64,000 bases of DNA from Alkalibacillus flavidus (GTDB lineage: Bacteria; Bacillota; Bacilli; Bacillales; Alkalibacillaceae), in the NCBI RefSeq assembly GCF_040545925.1, contig NZ_JBEPMX010000007.1, positions 1 through 64,000 of the forward strand, in the 5' to 3' direction. Made by a program: the position numbers and the translations under genes. Positions within the stretch are counted from its first letter, which is position 1. Each line of letters opens with the position of its first letter. Of this stretch, positions 52,579-61,438 are shown one piece after another. The notes below the pieces were generated by a model. It saw nothing but the letters and a program-made list of their open reading frames with translations, was not told the DNA's origin and searched no databases.

Positions 52579-53757
52579 ATGTGGGAACAGTTTTATGACA
52601 AGCTTGATCAACTATACGATCAAATGGTCGATGACAGACGCTATTTGCACCAACACCCTGAGCTGTCCTTTGAAGAAAAGGAAACCGCTCAGTTTATTAA
52701 AAACCGATACGATCAATTGGGGATTCCTTACAAAGACAATATCGGCGGCTACGGATTAGTTGCGACGCTAGAAGGTGGAAAAACGGGGAAAACGGTCGCT
52801 CTCCGTGCTGATTTCGATGCGTTACCGATCCAAGAAGAAAACGATGTGCCGTACAAATCAACCGTCGACGGTGTGATGCACGCATGTGGTCATGACGGCC
52901 ATACGGCAACATTATTAGCTGTTGCAGAAGCAGCGCTTGATTTTCAAGATGAATTGCCAGGTACACTCGTCTTTTTACACCAACCAGCTGAAGAATTCGC
53001 ACCAGGCGGGGCCAAGCCAATGATCGACGACGGCGCACTTGAAGGTGTCGATGCTGTTTTCGGTACGCATTTATGGGCGAGCACAGAGTTAAATAAAATC
53101 GAAACCGCTGTCGGACCATTCATGGCTGGAGCTGACCGTTTCACGATTACGTTCCAAGGAAAAGGTGGACACGGCGCGATGCCACACCAAACGAAAGACC
53201 CTGTTGCGATGGCCGGCCAAGCCATTGTCGAATTACAACAAGTCGTTAGCCGACGCATCAACCCGCTTCAGCCAGCTGTTTTAAGTATTGGTAAAATCGA
53301 AGGAGGTAATGCGTTTAACGTTATTTCCGACACGACGTCTTTAACAGGCACAGTGCGTATTTTAGACAAAGGCGTGCAAGATGAGATTATCGACGAAATG
53401 GACAATATTATAAACGGGATTGCGACGAGCTTCGGGGCTAGTTACGATTTTGATTATGTGAAAGGCTATCCACCAGTAATCAACCACGAGCGTGAAGCAT
53501 CGTACTATATTGATGATGCGCTTGATATTCCAGGTGTCACTGGCGCAGGAGCTGTTGACCCGATTATGGGCGGTGAAGATTTTGCTTATTATTTAGAAGA
53601 ACGTCCGGGGGCCTTTTTCTTCACAGGATGCCAAATCGAAGGCCACGACTATCCTCACCATCATCCGAAATTTGACCTCGATGAACGCGCACTACCAACG
53701 GCCGCGAAAGCACTTGTACACGGCGTGAAACGTTATCAAGAAGATCATCAATCCTAA
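52579..53757 (+). CDS. yhaA: M20 family N-acyl amino acid hydrolase (YhaA-like)
   Basis: 392 residues: RRYLHQHPELSFEEKETAQF, LRADFDALPIQEENDVPYKS, GVMHACGHDGHTATLL (metal Cys/His), QPAEEFAPGGAKPM and the late GGEDFAYYLE. This is the amidohydrolase/hippurate hydrolase family; likely substrates are N-acetylated amino acids or diaminopimelate. In B. subtilis yhaA lies in the same hemEHY-to-hpr neighbourhood. Confidence 0.9.
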   Translation: MWEQFYDKLDQLYDQMVDDRRYLHQHPELSFEEKETAQFIKNRYDQLGIPYKDNIGGYGLVATLEGGKTGKTVALRADFDALPIQEENDVPYKSTVDGVMHACGHDGHTATLLAVAEAALDFQDELPGTLVFLHQPAEEFAPGGAKPMIDDGALEGVDAVFGTHLWASTELNKIETAVGPFMAGADRFTITFQGKGGHGAMPHQTKDPVAMAGQAIVELQQVVSRRINPLQPAVLSIGKIEGGNAFNVISDTTSLTGTVRILDKGVQDEIIDEMDNIINGIATSFGASYDFDYVKGYPPVINHEREASYYIDDALDIPGVTGAGAVDPIMGGEDFAYYLEERPGAFFFTGCQIEGHDYPHHHPKFDLDERALPTAAKALVHGVKRYQEDHQS

Positions 53758-53765
53758 TTTTAACG

Positions 53766-53799
53766 CCCAGCTTCCTGACGTGAAGCTGGGCGAATTTTT
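53766..53799 (+). terminator. Terminator of the yhaA-like gene
   Basis: GCCCAGCTTC and GAAGCTGGGC form a perfect 10-bp stem with a seven-base loop and T tail. Confidence 0.93.
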
Positions 53800-53807
53800 G
53801 TCATATA

Positions 53808-53931
53808 AGTCGCTCTATTATGGAGAGCAGTCGCTCACAAATATGACGAGACGCACTATAACAGTACTGAGTCGCTCAATACTGAACAAACACGATCAAT
53901 TTTCCTGAAAAGTCGCTCTATTAATCTCAAC
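53808..53931. repeat. 20/21-nt periodic array, core AGTCGCTC (6 units)
   Basis: Units start at 53808, 53829, 53849, 53870, 53890 and 53911, with steps alternating 21 and 20. Four carry AGTCGCTC exactly; the third and fifth are degenerate (AGACGCAC, ACACGATC). The remaining bases are A/T-rich. Convergent gap between the yhaA-like gene and the TM2 pseudogene. Confidence 0.85.
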
Positions 53932-53984
53932 ATAAAAAATTCCGACCAACCCTCATACGAGAGATGGCCGGATTAAGTTTTAAT

Positions 53985-54229
53985 TTATGATATACGTCGT
54001 TCTGATTCGTATTTGCGATTAATGCGTTCTGCCGATTTGTGTGCATCAATCATACCCCAAATCCAAATAATTGGTGTTGTGATGAAACCAATTAAAATGA
54101 ACATGGACAAAGCCGAAATGAAATACGCGACGATAAATACGACGCCCTTTCCGATTTCGCCATTATAAATCTGCCCTAACCCAGCGTATAGAAACGACAG
54201 AACGGCAGCTAATCCTGCATTTTTTGCAT
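53985..54229 (-). pseudogene. TM2-domain membrane protein gene with 1-nt frameshift
   Basis: After AAGGGAG, an ATG (54229) reads MQK and would then stop. One base earlier or later in the A run (six A's, 54220-54225) the frame opens for about 80 codons: NAGLAAVLSFLYAGLGQIYNGE, GKGV, a second helix and a WIWGMIDAHKSAE end. This is the TM2 family pattern. Loss of one A in the run explains the break; a phase-variable tract or sequencing error are alternatives. Confidence 0.7.
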
Positions 54230-54325
54230 ATGATCAAACGCTCCCTTAAATAAGATAAATGAATTCACACTTTATCATACCATAGGCTTTCATGAAAAAT
54301 AAATCCAGGATTATATTTCTAATCG

Positions 54326-55183
54326 TTATGATGGATCGTAAAAGCCTCGCCCTAACACTTCAGCGGAATCAGTCACGATAACAAACGCTTCAGGGTCGAC
54401 GTCTTTCACCGCGCGTTTTAACGTCCCGATCTCCGACTGGTTCACCACACACATGAGCACAGGGCGTTTCTCTTCCGTAAAACCACCTTCAGCTGCGAGT
54501 CGTGTCACGCCCCGATCGACTCTTGTATAGATCGCGTGCTGTACATCATTGTAATGACTCGAAATAATGAGGGTCGTTTTCGTTTTATTGAACCCAGTTT
54601 GAACGAGGTCGATCGCCTTACTTGTCACATACACGCCCATTAGCGCATACAAACCGAGCTCGATATCAAAGACGATAATCGCTGTTAAGACGATCATACC
54701 ATCGATGACGGCAATACTTGCACCGAGCGATAGACTAGAAAATTTATTAATTAATTGGGCGACGAGTGCTGTGCCACCTGTTGATGCGTCACCCAAAAAG
54801 ACGATTCCTAAACCAACACCGACACCTAAGCCGCCAAACAGTGCCGCGAGCAAAGGATCATCCACAAATGGTGCCATATCTCGCGTCAAATATACGAAAA
54901 ACGGAAGCGCTAATGAACCCGTTAATGACCTGAATGCTGACCCTTTGCCGAGTAAATAATACGCGACAAAAAGAAGCGGAACATTAATCCCCCAAATAAC
55001 ATACGCCGGTTCAAGACTAAATAATGCTTCTAAAATGGTACTAATACCACTCACGCCACCAGCTGCGACGTAATTAGGAAGTAAAAAGCCGTTGTAAGCA
55101 ACAGCGACGATCACGGAACCAACAACGATATATAACAATTGTTCTAAAATGGATAGTTCTGATTTTCTTTTTTGTCCGACCAT
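54326..55183 (-). CDS. YitT family membrane protein
   Basis: 285 residues: a five-helix DUF161 domain (GSVIVAVAYNGFLLPNYVAAGGVSGI, GDASTGGTALVAQLI) and a C-terminal DUF2179 cytoplasmic domain (AIYTRVDRGVTRLAAEGGFTEEKRPVL). Widespread in Firmicutes; transport role suspected but not proved. Confidence 0.92.
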   Translation of the reverse strand: MVGQKRKSELSILEQLLYIVVGSVIVAVAYNGFLLPNYVAAGGVSGISTILEALFSLEPAYVIWGINVPLLFVAYYLLGKGSAFRSLTGSLALPFFVYLTRDMAPFVDDPLLAALFGGLGVGVGLGIVFLGDASTGGTALVAQLINKFSSLSLGASIAVIDGMIVLTAIIVFDIELGLYALMGVYVTSKAIDLVQTGFNKTKTTLIISSHYNDVQHAIYTRVDRGVTRLAAEGGFTEEKRPVLMCVVNQSEIGTLKRAVKDVDPEAFVIVTDSAEVLGRGFYDPS

Positions 55184-55294
55184 AATGATGACCCTTCTTT
55201 CTCTAGCTTGACCGAAATGATTTTAACACTCATTCCATGCTTTGTGAACATCAGCATGACAACGCATTAATGGACAAAAGTCCTACCCTTTCAG

Positions 55295-55463
55295 TTATGA
55301 AATAATTGCGCTTAATTATTTCATAACTCCGTGCATTTATCTCATAAATAGGCCGATTTATCTCAAAAATTAAGCACGTCGCGCAAGTTATTTAATAAAT
55401 ACCGCCAATTATTTCAAAAATACATGCACTTATCTCAAAACTAGCGCGATTTATTTCAAAAAT
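55295..55463. repeat. 21-nt periodic array, TTATTTCAAAAAT family (8 units)
   Basis: TTAT cores start at 55295, 55316, 55337, 55358, 55388, 55409, 55430 and 55451. All steps are 21 except one of 30 (insert TAAGCACGTCGCGCAAG), the same exception as in the array at 45960. It lies upstream of yitT and downstream of ecsB. Confidence 0.93.
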
Positions 55464-55465
55464 AA

Positions 55466-55498
55466 AAAGCACATCCCCCCCTCGGGACATGCTCTTTC
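55466..55498 (-). terminator. Possible ecsB terminator
   Basis: AAAGCACATCCC pairs with GGGACATGCTCTTT with two mismatches around a C-rich loop. Confidence 0.45.
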
Positions 55499-55503
55499 AT
55501 CGA

Positions 55504-56736
55504 TCACCCCTTAAACGCTTGAATTCGTCCACGCACGTAAAACGCTTCGAATAAAACCGTAAATGCTGCAGTGATGCTTAAGTAAATAAGCGCGTTCAGC
55601 CAATCACTCGCCCATACAAACGCAATCGTCGTCACAACAACTTGTACGACCATGATGACTAAAATGAGCTGGTGCACCGCTTTACGCCGCACGTCCGCAG
55701 CAACGGGATATAACTTCAACCATTCGACCGTTCGGTGGTGATTATAAATCGCGATAAATTGAAAACCGGACATAAACAGGAATAATACTGCAAACAACAC
55801 TTTGCCCCAAAACGCCGGCACCCAGAACACGAAAAACAACGCCAAAGCGACCAATCTCAAATACATCCCAAAATAATCACCGCTTCGGATAAACGTAATC
55901 GCATATAAATACTTAAACGTCTGTTCACGTCTAATCGGCATACGACCCGTCACAAGTCTGACTAAACCATGCCGTTTCTTCGGTTTCCGCTTTAAATCGG
56001 GGACGTCTGTCGACATATTGGCAATTCGATAAAACATCTGCAACTTCGCGTCTTCTTGATCAATTAAACGATCCCATGGCAGCGTGTAACGTTTGAATAA
56101 ATAAGCGTAGTTAAACCCATTTAAACCGATGAGCAACACCGCACCCGCACATGCATACAGTGGTGCGCCAATCGCTAAGAAATAGACCATAAAACCGTTA
56201 ATGACAAATCGGACGATACCATCCAAATAATGCGAACGCATATCACGCGTTTTCTGCATAAACCATGTCGAGATTAAATTTCCCACTTTAAGCACTAGCG
56301 AAAACGCGATCATGACCAACATATACCGCGCACTCACCTCATCATAAATTTGCAAATAAAGCGGCGTAAGCGCAAATAACGCAATCGCAATCCAATAACT
56401 TTGCATCACAAAACTATAAACAAGCGCATTTCGTATGTACGGACGCAATTTGTTTTCAACTGGTAATAAGAAGACCGTGTCCGCTTCTTTGAAAAACGTC
56501 CGCACAGGGCTATACGTTAATAACGATCCGACAATAACAGCCATTAACCACTCGACTGGAAAAGTATCCGGAACCGTCTCAAGCCACGCCTGATAAAAAT
56601 AGGCAAACGCCGCTACGAAAAAGATAAACGCAAACGCTAAATGATCATTAAAGATAAGGCGCATATAGCGACTCACCATACGAATATGATATTGAAATCG
56701 ATCCTTCCATAACTGATTGGTATCCATATTAAGCAT
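55504..56736 (-). CDS. ecsB: ABC transporter permease EcsB
   Basis: 410 residues, about ten hydrophobic helices, with the cytoplasmic DVPDLKRKPKKRHGL loop in the middle typical of EcsB. Its start overlaps the ecsA stop by 8 nt. EcsAB affects secretion, protease processing and competence in B. subtilis; substrate is unknown. Confidence 0.9.
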   Translation of the reverse strand: MLNMDTNQLWKDRFQYHIRMVSRYMRLIFNDHLAFAFIFFVAAFAYFYQAWLETVPDTFPVEWLMAVIVGSLLTYSPVRTFFKEADTVFLLPVENKLRPYIRNALVYSFVMQSYWIAIALFALTPLYLQIYDEVSARYMLVMIAFSLVLKVGNLISTWFMQKTRDMRSHYLDGIVRFVINGFMVYFLAIGAPLYACAGAVLLIGLNGFNYAYLFKRYTLPWDRLIDQEDAKLQMFYRIANMSTDVPDLKRKPKKRHGLVRLVTGRMPIRREQTFKYLYAITFIRSGDYFGMYLRLVALALFFVFWVPAFWGKVLFAVLFLFMSGFQFIAIYNHHRTVEWLKLYPVAADVRRKAVHQLILVIMVVQVVVTTIAFVWASDWLNALIYLSITAAFTVLFEAFYVRGRIQAFKG

Positions 56737-57466
56737 CGTCCTTTGTCAGTTGAACATAAATATCATCTAAACTTGAACCCGGCATATTGAATTCCTCACG
56801 CAACGCCTCAAGCGTTCCATACGCACGAATTTTCCCGTGGTGAATAATAACAAATCGATCGCAATATTTTTCCGCCGTCGCTAAAATATGCGTCGACATA
56901 AGAACCCCTGCCCCTTGCGCTTTCATGTCTTCCATGGTGTCTAAGTACGATTGAATCGCAAGCGGGTCCAATCCAACAAACGGCTCGTCCACGATATAAA
57001 GCGATGGCTCGACTAAAAACGCACACATGATCATGACCTTTTGGCGCATCCCTTTCGAAAAATGAACTGGAAACCATTTGCGCTTCTTATCGAGATGAAA
57101 CTCGTTCAATAACCACTCCGTTCGGCCCTCATACGTCTCCTCATCTAAACCGTAAGCCATTGCTGTAAGCCTCAAATGCTCTTCTAACGTCAACTCTTCA
57201 TACAACATCGGCATCTCTGGTATATAAGCAAATTCTTGCCGGTACGATTCCAAATCCTCATTCATTTGTTTTCCATTAATCATAATGTCACCTTGCTTCG
57301 GATTCATTAAACCAATTATATGTTTAATCGTCGTACTTTTACCGGCACCGTTTAAGCCGATTAATCCGACGACTTCACCTTGTTTAACGGAAAACGATAT
57401 ACCATGCAACACATTTTGTTGCGTGTAGCCTCCTACGACATTATTAATATTTAATAAATCAGTCAT
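56729..57466 (-). CDS. ecsA: ABC transporter ATP-binding protein EcsA
   Basis: ATG after GAGGGATGGT (start MTDLLNIN) preferred over a start seven codons earlier. 245 residues: Walker A IGLNGAGKSTT, Q-loop, FSKGMRQKVMIM signature, LYIVDEPFVGLDP Walker B and STH switch. Divergent from hit, as in B. subtilis. Confidence 0.93.
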   Translation of the reverse strand: MTDLLNINNVVGGYTQQNVLHGISFSVKQGEVVGLIGLNGAGKSTTIKHIIGLMNPKQGDIMINGKQMNEDLESYRQEFAYIPEMPMLYEELTLEEHLRLTAMAYGLDEETYEGRTEWLLNEFHLDKKRKWFPVHFSKGMRQKVMIMCAFLVEPSLYIVDEPFVGLDPLAIQSYLDTMEDMKAQGAGVLMSTHILATAEKYCDRFVIIHHGKIRAYGTLEALREEFNMPGSSLDDIYVQLTKDDA

Positions 57467-57602
57467 ACCATCCCTCTTTTCTCTCACTCTTCCCCTATCA
57501 TACCAAATCTTTTAGACAATTCACTAGTTTAGACGGTTTCTTCTTACATTCGACACATGTTTACGTTACAATATAAGAAACAGTATTTCGAGGAGGATGA
57601 TC

Positions 57603-58022
57603 ATGTCAGATTGCATTTTTTGTAAAATTCTCGATGGCGACATTCCATCAGCTAAAGTTTACGAAGATGATGACGTCTATGCCTTTTTAGATATTAGTCA
57701 AGTCACGGAAGGCCATACTCTCGTCATTCCGAAAAACCATTGTGAAAACGTCTATGATTTAGACGACGATACCGCCGCTAAATTATTTAAGGCGGTACCA
57801 ACAATCGCACGTGGGATTAAAGCAGCATTCAAACCAGAGGGCTTAAACATGCTTAATAATAATGGCTCATTCGCTGATCAAAGCGTGTTTCATATTCATC
57901 TCCATTTAATCCCGCGCTACGATGAGTCAGACGGATTCAAAGCAAAATGGGAAACACATGGTGATGATTATACACCAGAACAATTAAATCGTATTGCAGA
58001 TTCGATTTCGAGCCACATTTAA
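57603..58022 (+). CDS. hit: HIT family hydrolase
   Basis: ATG six bases after AGGAGG. 139 residues: CIFCKILDGDIPSAKVYEDD (zinc Cys pair), VIPKNHCENVYDL and the HIT triad HIHLHLIPRY. Hydrolyses nucleotidyl-phosphoramidates or dinucleotides. Gene order ecs-hit-yhaH matches B. subtilis. Confidence 0.95.
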   Translation: MSDCIFCKILDGDIPSAKVYEDDDVYAFLDISQVTEGHTLVIPKNHCENVYDLDDDTAAKLFKAVPTIARGIKAAFKPEGLNMLNNNGSFADQSVFHIHLHLIPRYDESDGFKAKWETHGDDYTPEQLNRIADSISSHI

Positions 58023-58034
58023 CGTAAAACCAAC

Positions 58035-58060
58035 GATTAACTAGCAAGAGAACAGGGAAT
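58035..58060 (+). promoter_or_regulatory. Possible sigma-B promoter of the yhaH-like gene
   Basis: GATTAA and GGGAAT, 14 bases apart, differ from the sigma-B consensus at one base each. Spacing matches the promoter before the ferritin-like gene. Confidence 0.4.
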
Positions 58061-58101
58061 ATAGAATAATATAGCAGTAGACGACGAAAGGAGAATGTTA
58101 A

Positions 58102-58476
58102 ATGCCAAGCGGTAAATCATTACTTTTAGGAGTGTTAACGGGAGGCGTTGTCGGAGCATCCATCTCACTACTGACAACACCATCCTCTGGTGCTGATATG
58201 CGCCTACGTATGAAAGAACAGAGCGAACGCTTACGTGACATTACACAAGAAATGAAGGAAAATGGCATCGATTTAAAAGAACAACTTACTCAAACGTCTA
58301 AAGAAGGCGCTGAATTACTTAAAGATTTATCACAAGATATCAAAACATCCGTCGAAAGCTGGAAGTCAACAGTCGAACCACACCAAGAAAATTTACAAGA
58401 ACATCTTCGTCAAATCGAAGAAGGCATCAAAGAATTAGAAGACAAAATGAAAGAACAAAACACCCAACAATCTTAA
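58102..58476 (+). CDS. yhaH: YtxH-domain protein (YhaH-like)
   Basis: 124 residues: a short glycine-rich hydrophobic start (LLLGVLTGGVVGASISLL) typical of YtxH domains, then a charged helical tail ending EELEDKMKEQN. Members are stress-related, membrane-associated proteins. Confidence 0.85.
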   Translation: MPSGKSLLLGVLTGGVVGASISLLTTPSSGADMRLRMKEQSERLRDITQEMKENGIDLKEQLTQTSKEGAELLKDLSQDIKTSVESWKSTVEPHQENLQEHLRQIEEGIKELEDKMKEQNTQQS

Positions 58477-58485
58477 AGATATTAT

Positions 58486-58520
58486 AAAGCGAATCAGCCT
58501 AATTGACTGATTCGCTTTTA
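58486..58520 (+). terminator. Terminator of the yhaH-like gene
   Basis: AAAGCGAATCAG and CTGATTCGCTTT arms with a nine-base loop and T tail. Confidence 0.9.
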
Positions 58521-58530
58521 TTTTGCTCAT

Positions 58531-58566
58531 AAAACTCTCCCTAACGTTATCGTCAGGGAGAGTTTT
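58531..58566 (-). terminator. Terminator of the opuA region
   Basis: AAAACTCTCCCT and AGGGAGAGTTTT are perfect 12-bp arms; it ends the minus-strand opuA transcript. Confidence 0.9.
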
Positions 58567-58571
58567 TAGCA

Positions 58572-59492
58572 TTATTCAGCTGGTTCTAGTTCTTCAATTG
58601 ATTCAAGGTCCACATAACTTGGAACGACTAAACCAATTTTAGCACCTTCTAAGTTCGGCCCTAGGTCAACTACATCGTCTTTCACGCTTTCATAGAAATC
58701 AGCGTGAGTAAATGGTAACCATGCAGCCGCTGTCGCATCAGCATCTCCATTCGCAATCGATTCAAATACGATCGATGGGTCAACTGGTGTAACGTCAACG
58801 TCAAACTCTTGTTGTTCTAACACAATAGATAAAACACTTGAAGACGCACGCTCTGAATCCCATGGTGTTGATGATAATGTAATTGATGATCCATCACCTT
58901 CACCGACACCATCAGTTCATTCGGAGACTTTGTCTTGGTTATCTTCTACCCATTGTTCTGCTACTGTACGAATATCTTCATCATTTTGATTCGCATCGTA
59001 CATAATTTGTTCCATATCTTCAACGGACCAATTAAATTAATCAATTAATTTAAACGCTTCTGGGTGATCACTTTCTAATCCTTGACGCGCTAATGTTACG
59101 ATGTTTTCTGCTTCACCGTAAATACCTTTTGGATCTTCTAAATACTCCATATCAGGAAATTGTGCGAACATCCAGTGTGGATTCCAACCTGTTACGACAA
59201 TTGGCTCTTCTGCCTCAATAGCTTCTTGTAATTCTGTAATCATCGTAGCTGTTGATGACGCTTCTAAATTCCAACCCGATAAGCTGTCGTACTCTTCGAT
59301 TGCTTTTTCTGTTGTTACTGTAATACCTGCACCAGGTTCAATCCCAATAATGGTATGTTCCACTTCTTCACTATAATTAACGTCGTCACTAGAACCATTG
59401 CTATTATCGCTAGCACCATCATCTGATCCACACGCAGCAAGCGTGTGGACCAGGGATGCTACTAACAATACTAAACCTTTTTAAAAGTTCAT
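58572..59492 (-). pseudogene. OpuAC-type glycine betaine binding protein gene with three stops
   Basis: From an ATG at 59492 the 307-codon frame can be followed to 58572 with no indel but with three in-frame stops. These are TAA at codon 4 (59481-59483, MNF*KGLVLLV), TAA at 59037-59039 (KLID*FNW, relatives have Asn), and TGA at 58917-58919 (VSE*TDGV, relatives have Trp). The lobe order is C-lobe first (TIIGIEPGAG, VVTGWNPHW) then N-lobe (TPWDSERASS, DADATAAAWLPFTH), the circularly permuted order of B. subtilis OpuAC. The intact neighbour has the opposite order. A lipobox LAAC remains. Confidence 0.88.
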
Positions 59493-59522
59493 GTATGTTA
59501 GAGTCTCCTTTTGTTTAATGGA

Positions 59523-60518
59523 TTACTCCATTGTCGTCCATTCTTCAACTAAGTCTTGGTTGTTTTCAACGAAGTTAGCCGCCGCTTCTTCAGGGCTAGC
59601 TCCTGCTTGAATTTCAGCCATAACTGAGTTGAATTTCTCTTCGCCCCATTGGAAGTTGTCAAGTACTTGGTAAGCACCTGGTAGATCTTCTTCTAGGCCT
59701 TCACGAACCATTGTATCGATTGTTTCTGCATCACCATATACGTTTTCTGGATCCTCTAAATATTTAAGGTCCATTTCAGCGAATTTCCAGTGTGGAGACC
59801 AACCAGTTACGACGATTGGTTCTTCGTTTTCATACGCTTCTTGTAGTGATGTTGCCATCGCACCAGAAGAAGATGTTTGTACTGTCCAGCCGTCTAAGCC
59901 TTCGTACGTTTCAACTGCAGTTTCTGTTGCTTGTACAACACCAGCACCTGGTTCGATACCAGTAATTGTTTCATCTAGTTCTTCACCATACTCACCTAAG
60001 TTTTCTAGTGAGTCAACGTCCATGTATTGAGGTACAACAGCACCTACTTTAGCACCTTCATAGTTAGCACCAAGATCAACAAGTGAATCTTTATGTTGCT
60101 CATAAAGGTCACCATGTGTATTCGGTAACCAAGCAGCTACCATACCATCTGCATTACCTGAAGCAACTGATTGCCACATAACAGCGTTGTCTAGTGGAGT
60201 AAGTGTTACGTCATAACCTAAGTCTTCTAATACTTTACCAATTACGTTTGTAGATGCAATCTCTGTTGCCCACTCAACGTAAACAAGTTCAATTTCACCT
60301 TCGTGTGTGATTTCAGAATCACTTGAACCTTCTGAGTCACTTGAACCTTCTTCAGAGTCAGAGCCTTCTGAATCTGATCCATTCTCTGATTGCTCAGTAT
60401 CTTCACCGTTTCCTTCTGCTTCTTCAGAACTATCGTCGCCACTGCCACATGCTGCAATAACAAGCACTAGCGCTAAAACAGCGACAAGTCCTAAACGTTT
60501 CCATGTTCCTTCTAACAT
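59523..60518 (-). CDS. opuAC: Glycine betaine/proline betaine binding lipoprotein OpuAC
   Basis: 331 residues: signal peptide with lipobox IAAC, a Ser/Glu/Asp-rich acidic linker (about 45 residues), N-lobe VYVEWATEIASTNV...AWLPNTHGDLY, hinge, C-lobe TITGIEPGAG...VVTGWSPHWKF. The Trp residues needed for a ligand cage (VEW, TGWSPHW) are present. It lies downstream of the permease gene with an intervening hairpin, which may raise its level relative to the membrane subunits. Confidence 0.93.
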   Translation of the reverse strand: MLEGTWKRLGLVAVLALVLVIAACGSGDDSSEEAEGNGEDTEQSENGSDSEGSDSEEGSSDSEGSSDSEITHEGEIELVYVEWATEIASTNVIGKVLEDLGYDVTLTPLDNAVMWQSVASGNADGMVAAWLPNTHGDLYEQHKDSLVDLGANYEGAKVGAVVPQYMDVDSLENLGEYGEELDETITGIEPGAGVVQATETAVETYEGLDGWTVQTSSSGAMATSLQEAYENEEPIVVTGWSPHWKFAEMDLKYLEDPENVYGDAETIDTMVREGLEEDLPGAYQVLDNFQWGEEKFNSVMAEIQAGASPEEAAANFVENNQDLVEEWTTME

Positions 60519-60563
60519 GTTTAAACAACTCCCCTTTACTTTATTGTAAATGTATTGGAACTC

Positions 60564-60580
60564 CTCTCCCTAAAGGAGAG
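60564..60580 (-). promoter_or_regulatory. Hairpin between opuAB and opuAC
   Basis: CTCTCC and GGAGAG arms with a five-base loop lie in the 83-nt gap. Without a T run it is more likely an mRNA-stability element that favours the binding protein gene than a terminator. Confidence 0.4.
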
Positions 60581-60601
60581 AAGAGATTCCCGAATTAATA
60601 G

Positions 60602-61438
60602 TTATCCTTTGTTTAAGCTCTGTGTGAAGCGGTCGATGATAATCGCTAAAATAACGATACCGAAACCTGCTACGAATCCTGCACCTGCTTCAGCACGTTG
60701 TAACGCGGATAATACGTCACGACCTAAACCTGGAGCACCGATCATCGATGCAATAACAACCATGGATAATGAAAGCATTACCGTCTGGTTGACACCAGCC
60801 ATAATGGTTGTTTTAGCCATAGGTAATTCAACTTTAAATAACTTTTGACTACCTGTTGTACCAAATGCGTCTGATGCTTCTACAAGCTCATCCGAAACTT
60901 GACGGATACCTAAGTTCGTAAAACGAACGACTGGTGGTGTTGCGAACACGAATGACGCGAACACACCTGGCACCATTCCGATACCGAAGAATGCAACGGC
61001 TGGAATTAAGTAAACGAATGCTGGCATCGTCTGCATGAAGTCAAGCACAGGTGTAATAATATTTTGTGCAAGGTTACTCTTCGACATTAGGATACCCACT
61101 GGAATACCAACTATGACAGATATTAAACTGGCATAGAAGACGAGTGTGAATGTCGACATGAGTTGTGCCCATAATTCTTGGTTGTGAATAAAGATTAAAC
61201 CTACTATAGAAAAAGTAGCTAATCCAAACTTCTTACCTGTTAAGAAAAAGGCAATAAGTGCAACAAGAATAATGATAATAATCGGTGGTACCATCTCTAA
61301 ATATTCAGCAGATGTATCAAGTAACCACCCAAACCCTTCTTGTACAGGGTCAAAAATAAATGAAAACCAATCTGTTATTTTTTTAACCGTCCAGTCTATT
61401 CCTTTAGCAACTGGTATATGTGGTATATTATCAAGCAT
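60602..61438 (-). CDS. opuAB: Glycine betaine ABC transporter permease OpuAB
   Basis: 278 residues. About six membrane helices and the permease signature, followed by the EAA-like loop LVEASDAFGTTGSQKLFKVELPMA and MIGAPGLGRDV. Overlaps the ATPase gene by 8 nt. Together the products import betaine for osmoprotection. Confidence 0.95.
   Translation of the reverse strand: MLDNIPHIPVAKGIDWTVKKITDWFSFIFDPVQEGFGWLLDTSAEYLEMVPPIIIIILVALIAFFLTGKKFGLATFSIVGLIFIHNQELWAQLMSTFTLVFYASLISVIVGIPVGILMSKSNLAQNIITPVLDFMQTMPAFVYLIPAVAFFGIGMVPGVFASFVFATPPVVRFTNLGIRQVSDELVEASDAFGTTGSQKLFKVELPMAKTTIMAGVNQTVMLSLSMVVIASMIGAPGLGRDVLSALQRAEAGAGFVAGFGIVILAIIIDRFTQSLNKG

Noticed and set aside
58572..58823. Separate 83-residue betaine-binding gene
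   Set aside because: It is the C-terminal piece of the 307-codon pseudogene; no ribosome site or signal peptide precedes it.
58917..58919. TGA read as Trp or selenocysteine
   Set aside because: The same pseudogene also contains two TAA stops, and all intact genes in the window use TGA as an ordinary stop. No SECIS-like hairpin is evident. Pseudogenisation is simpler.
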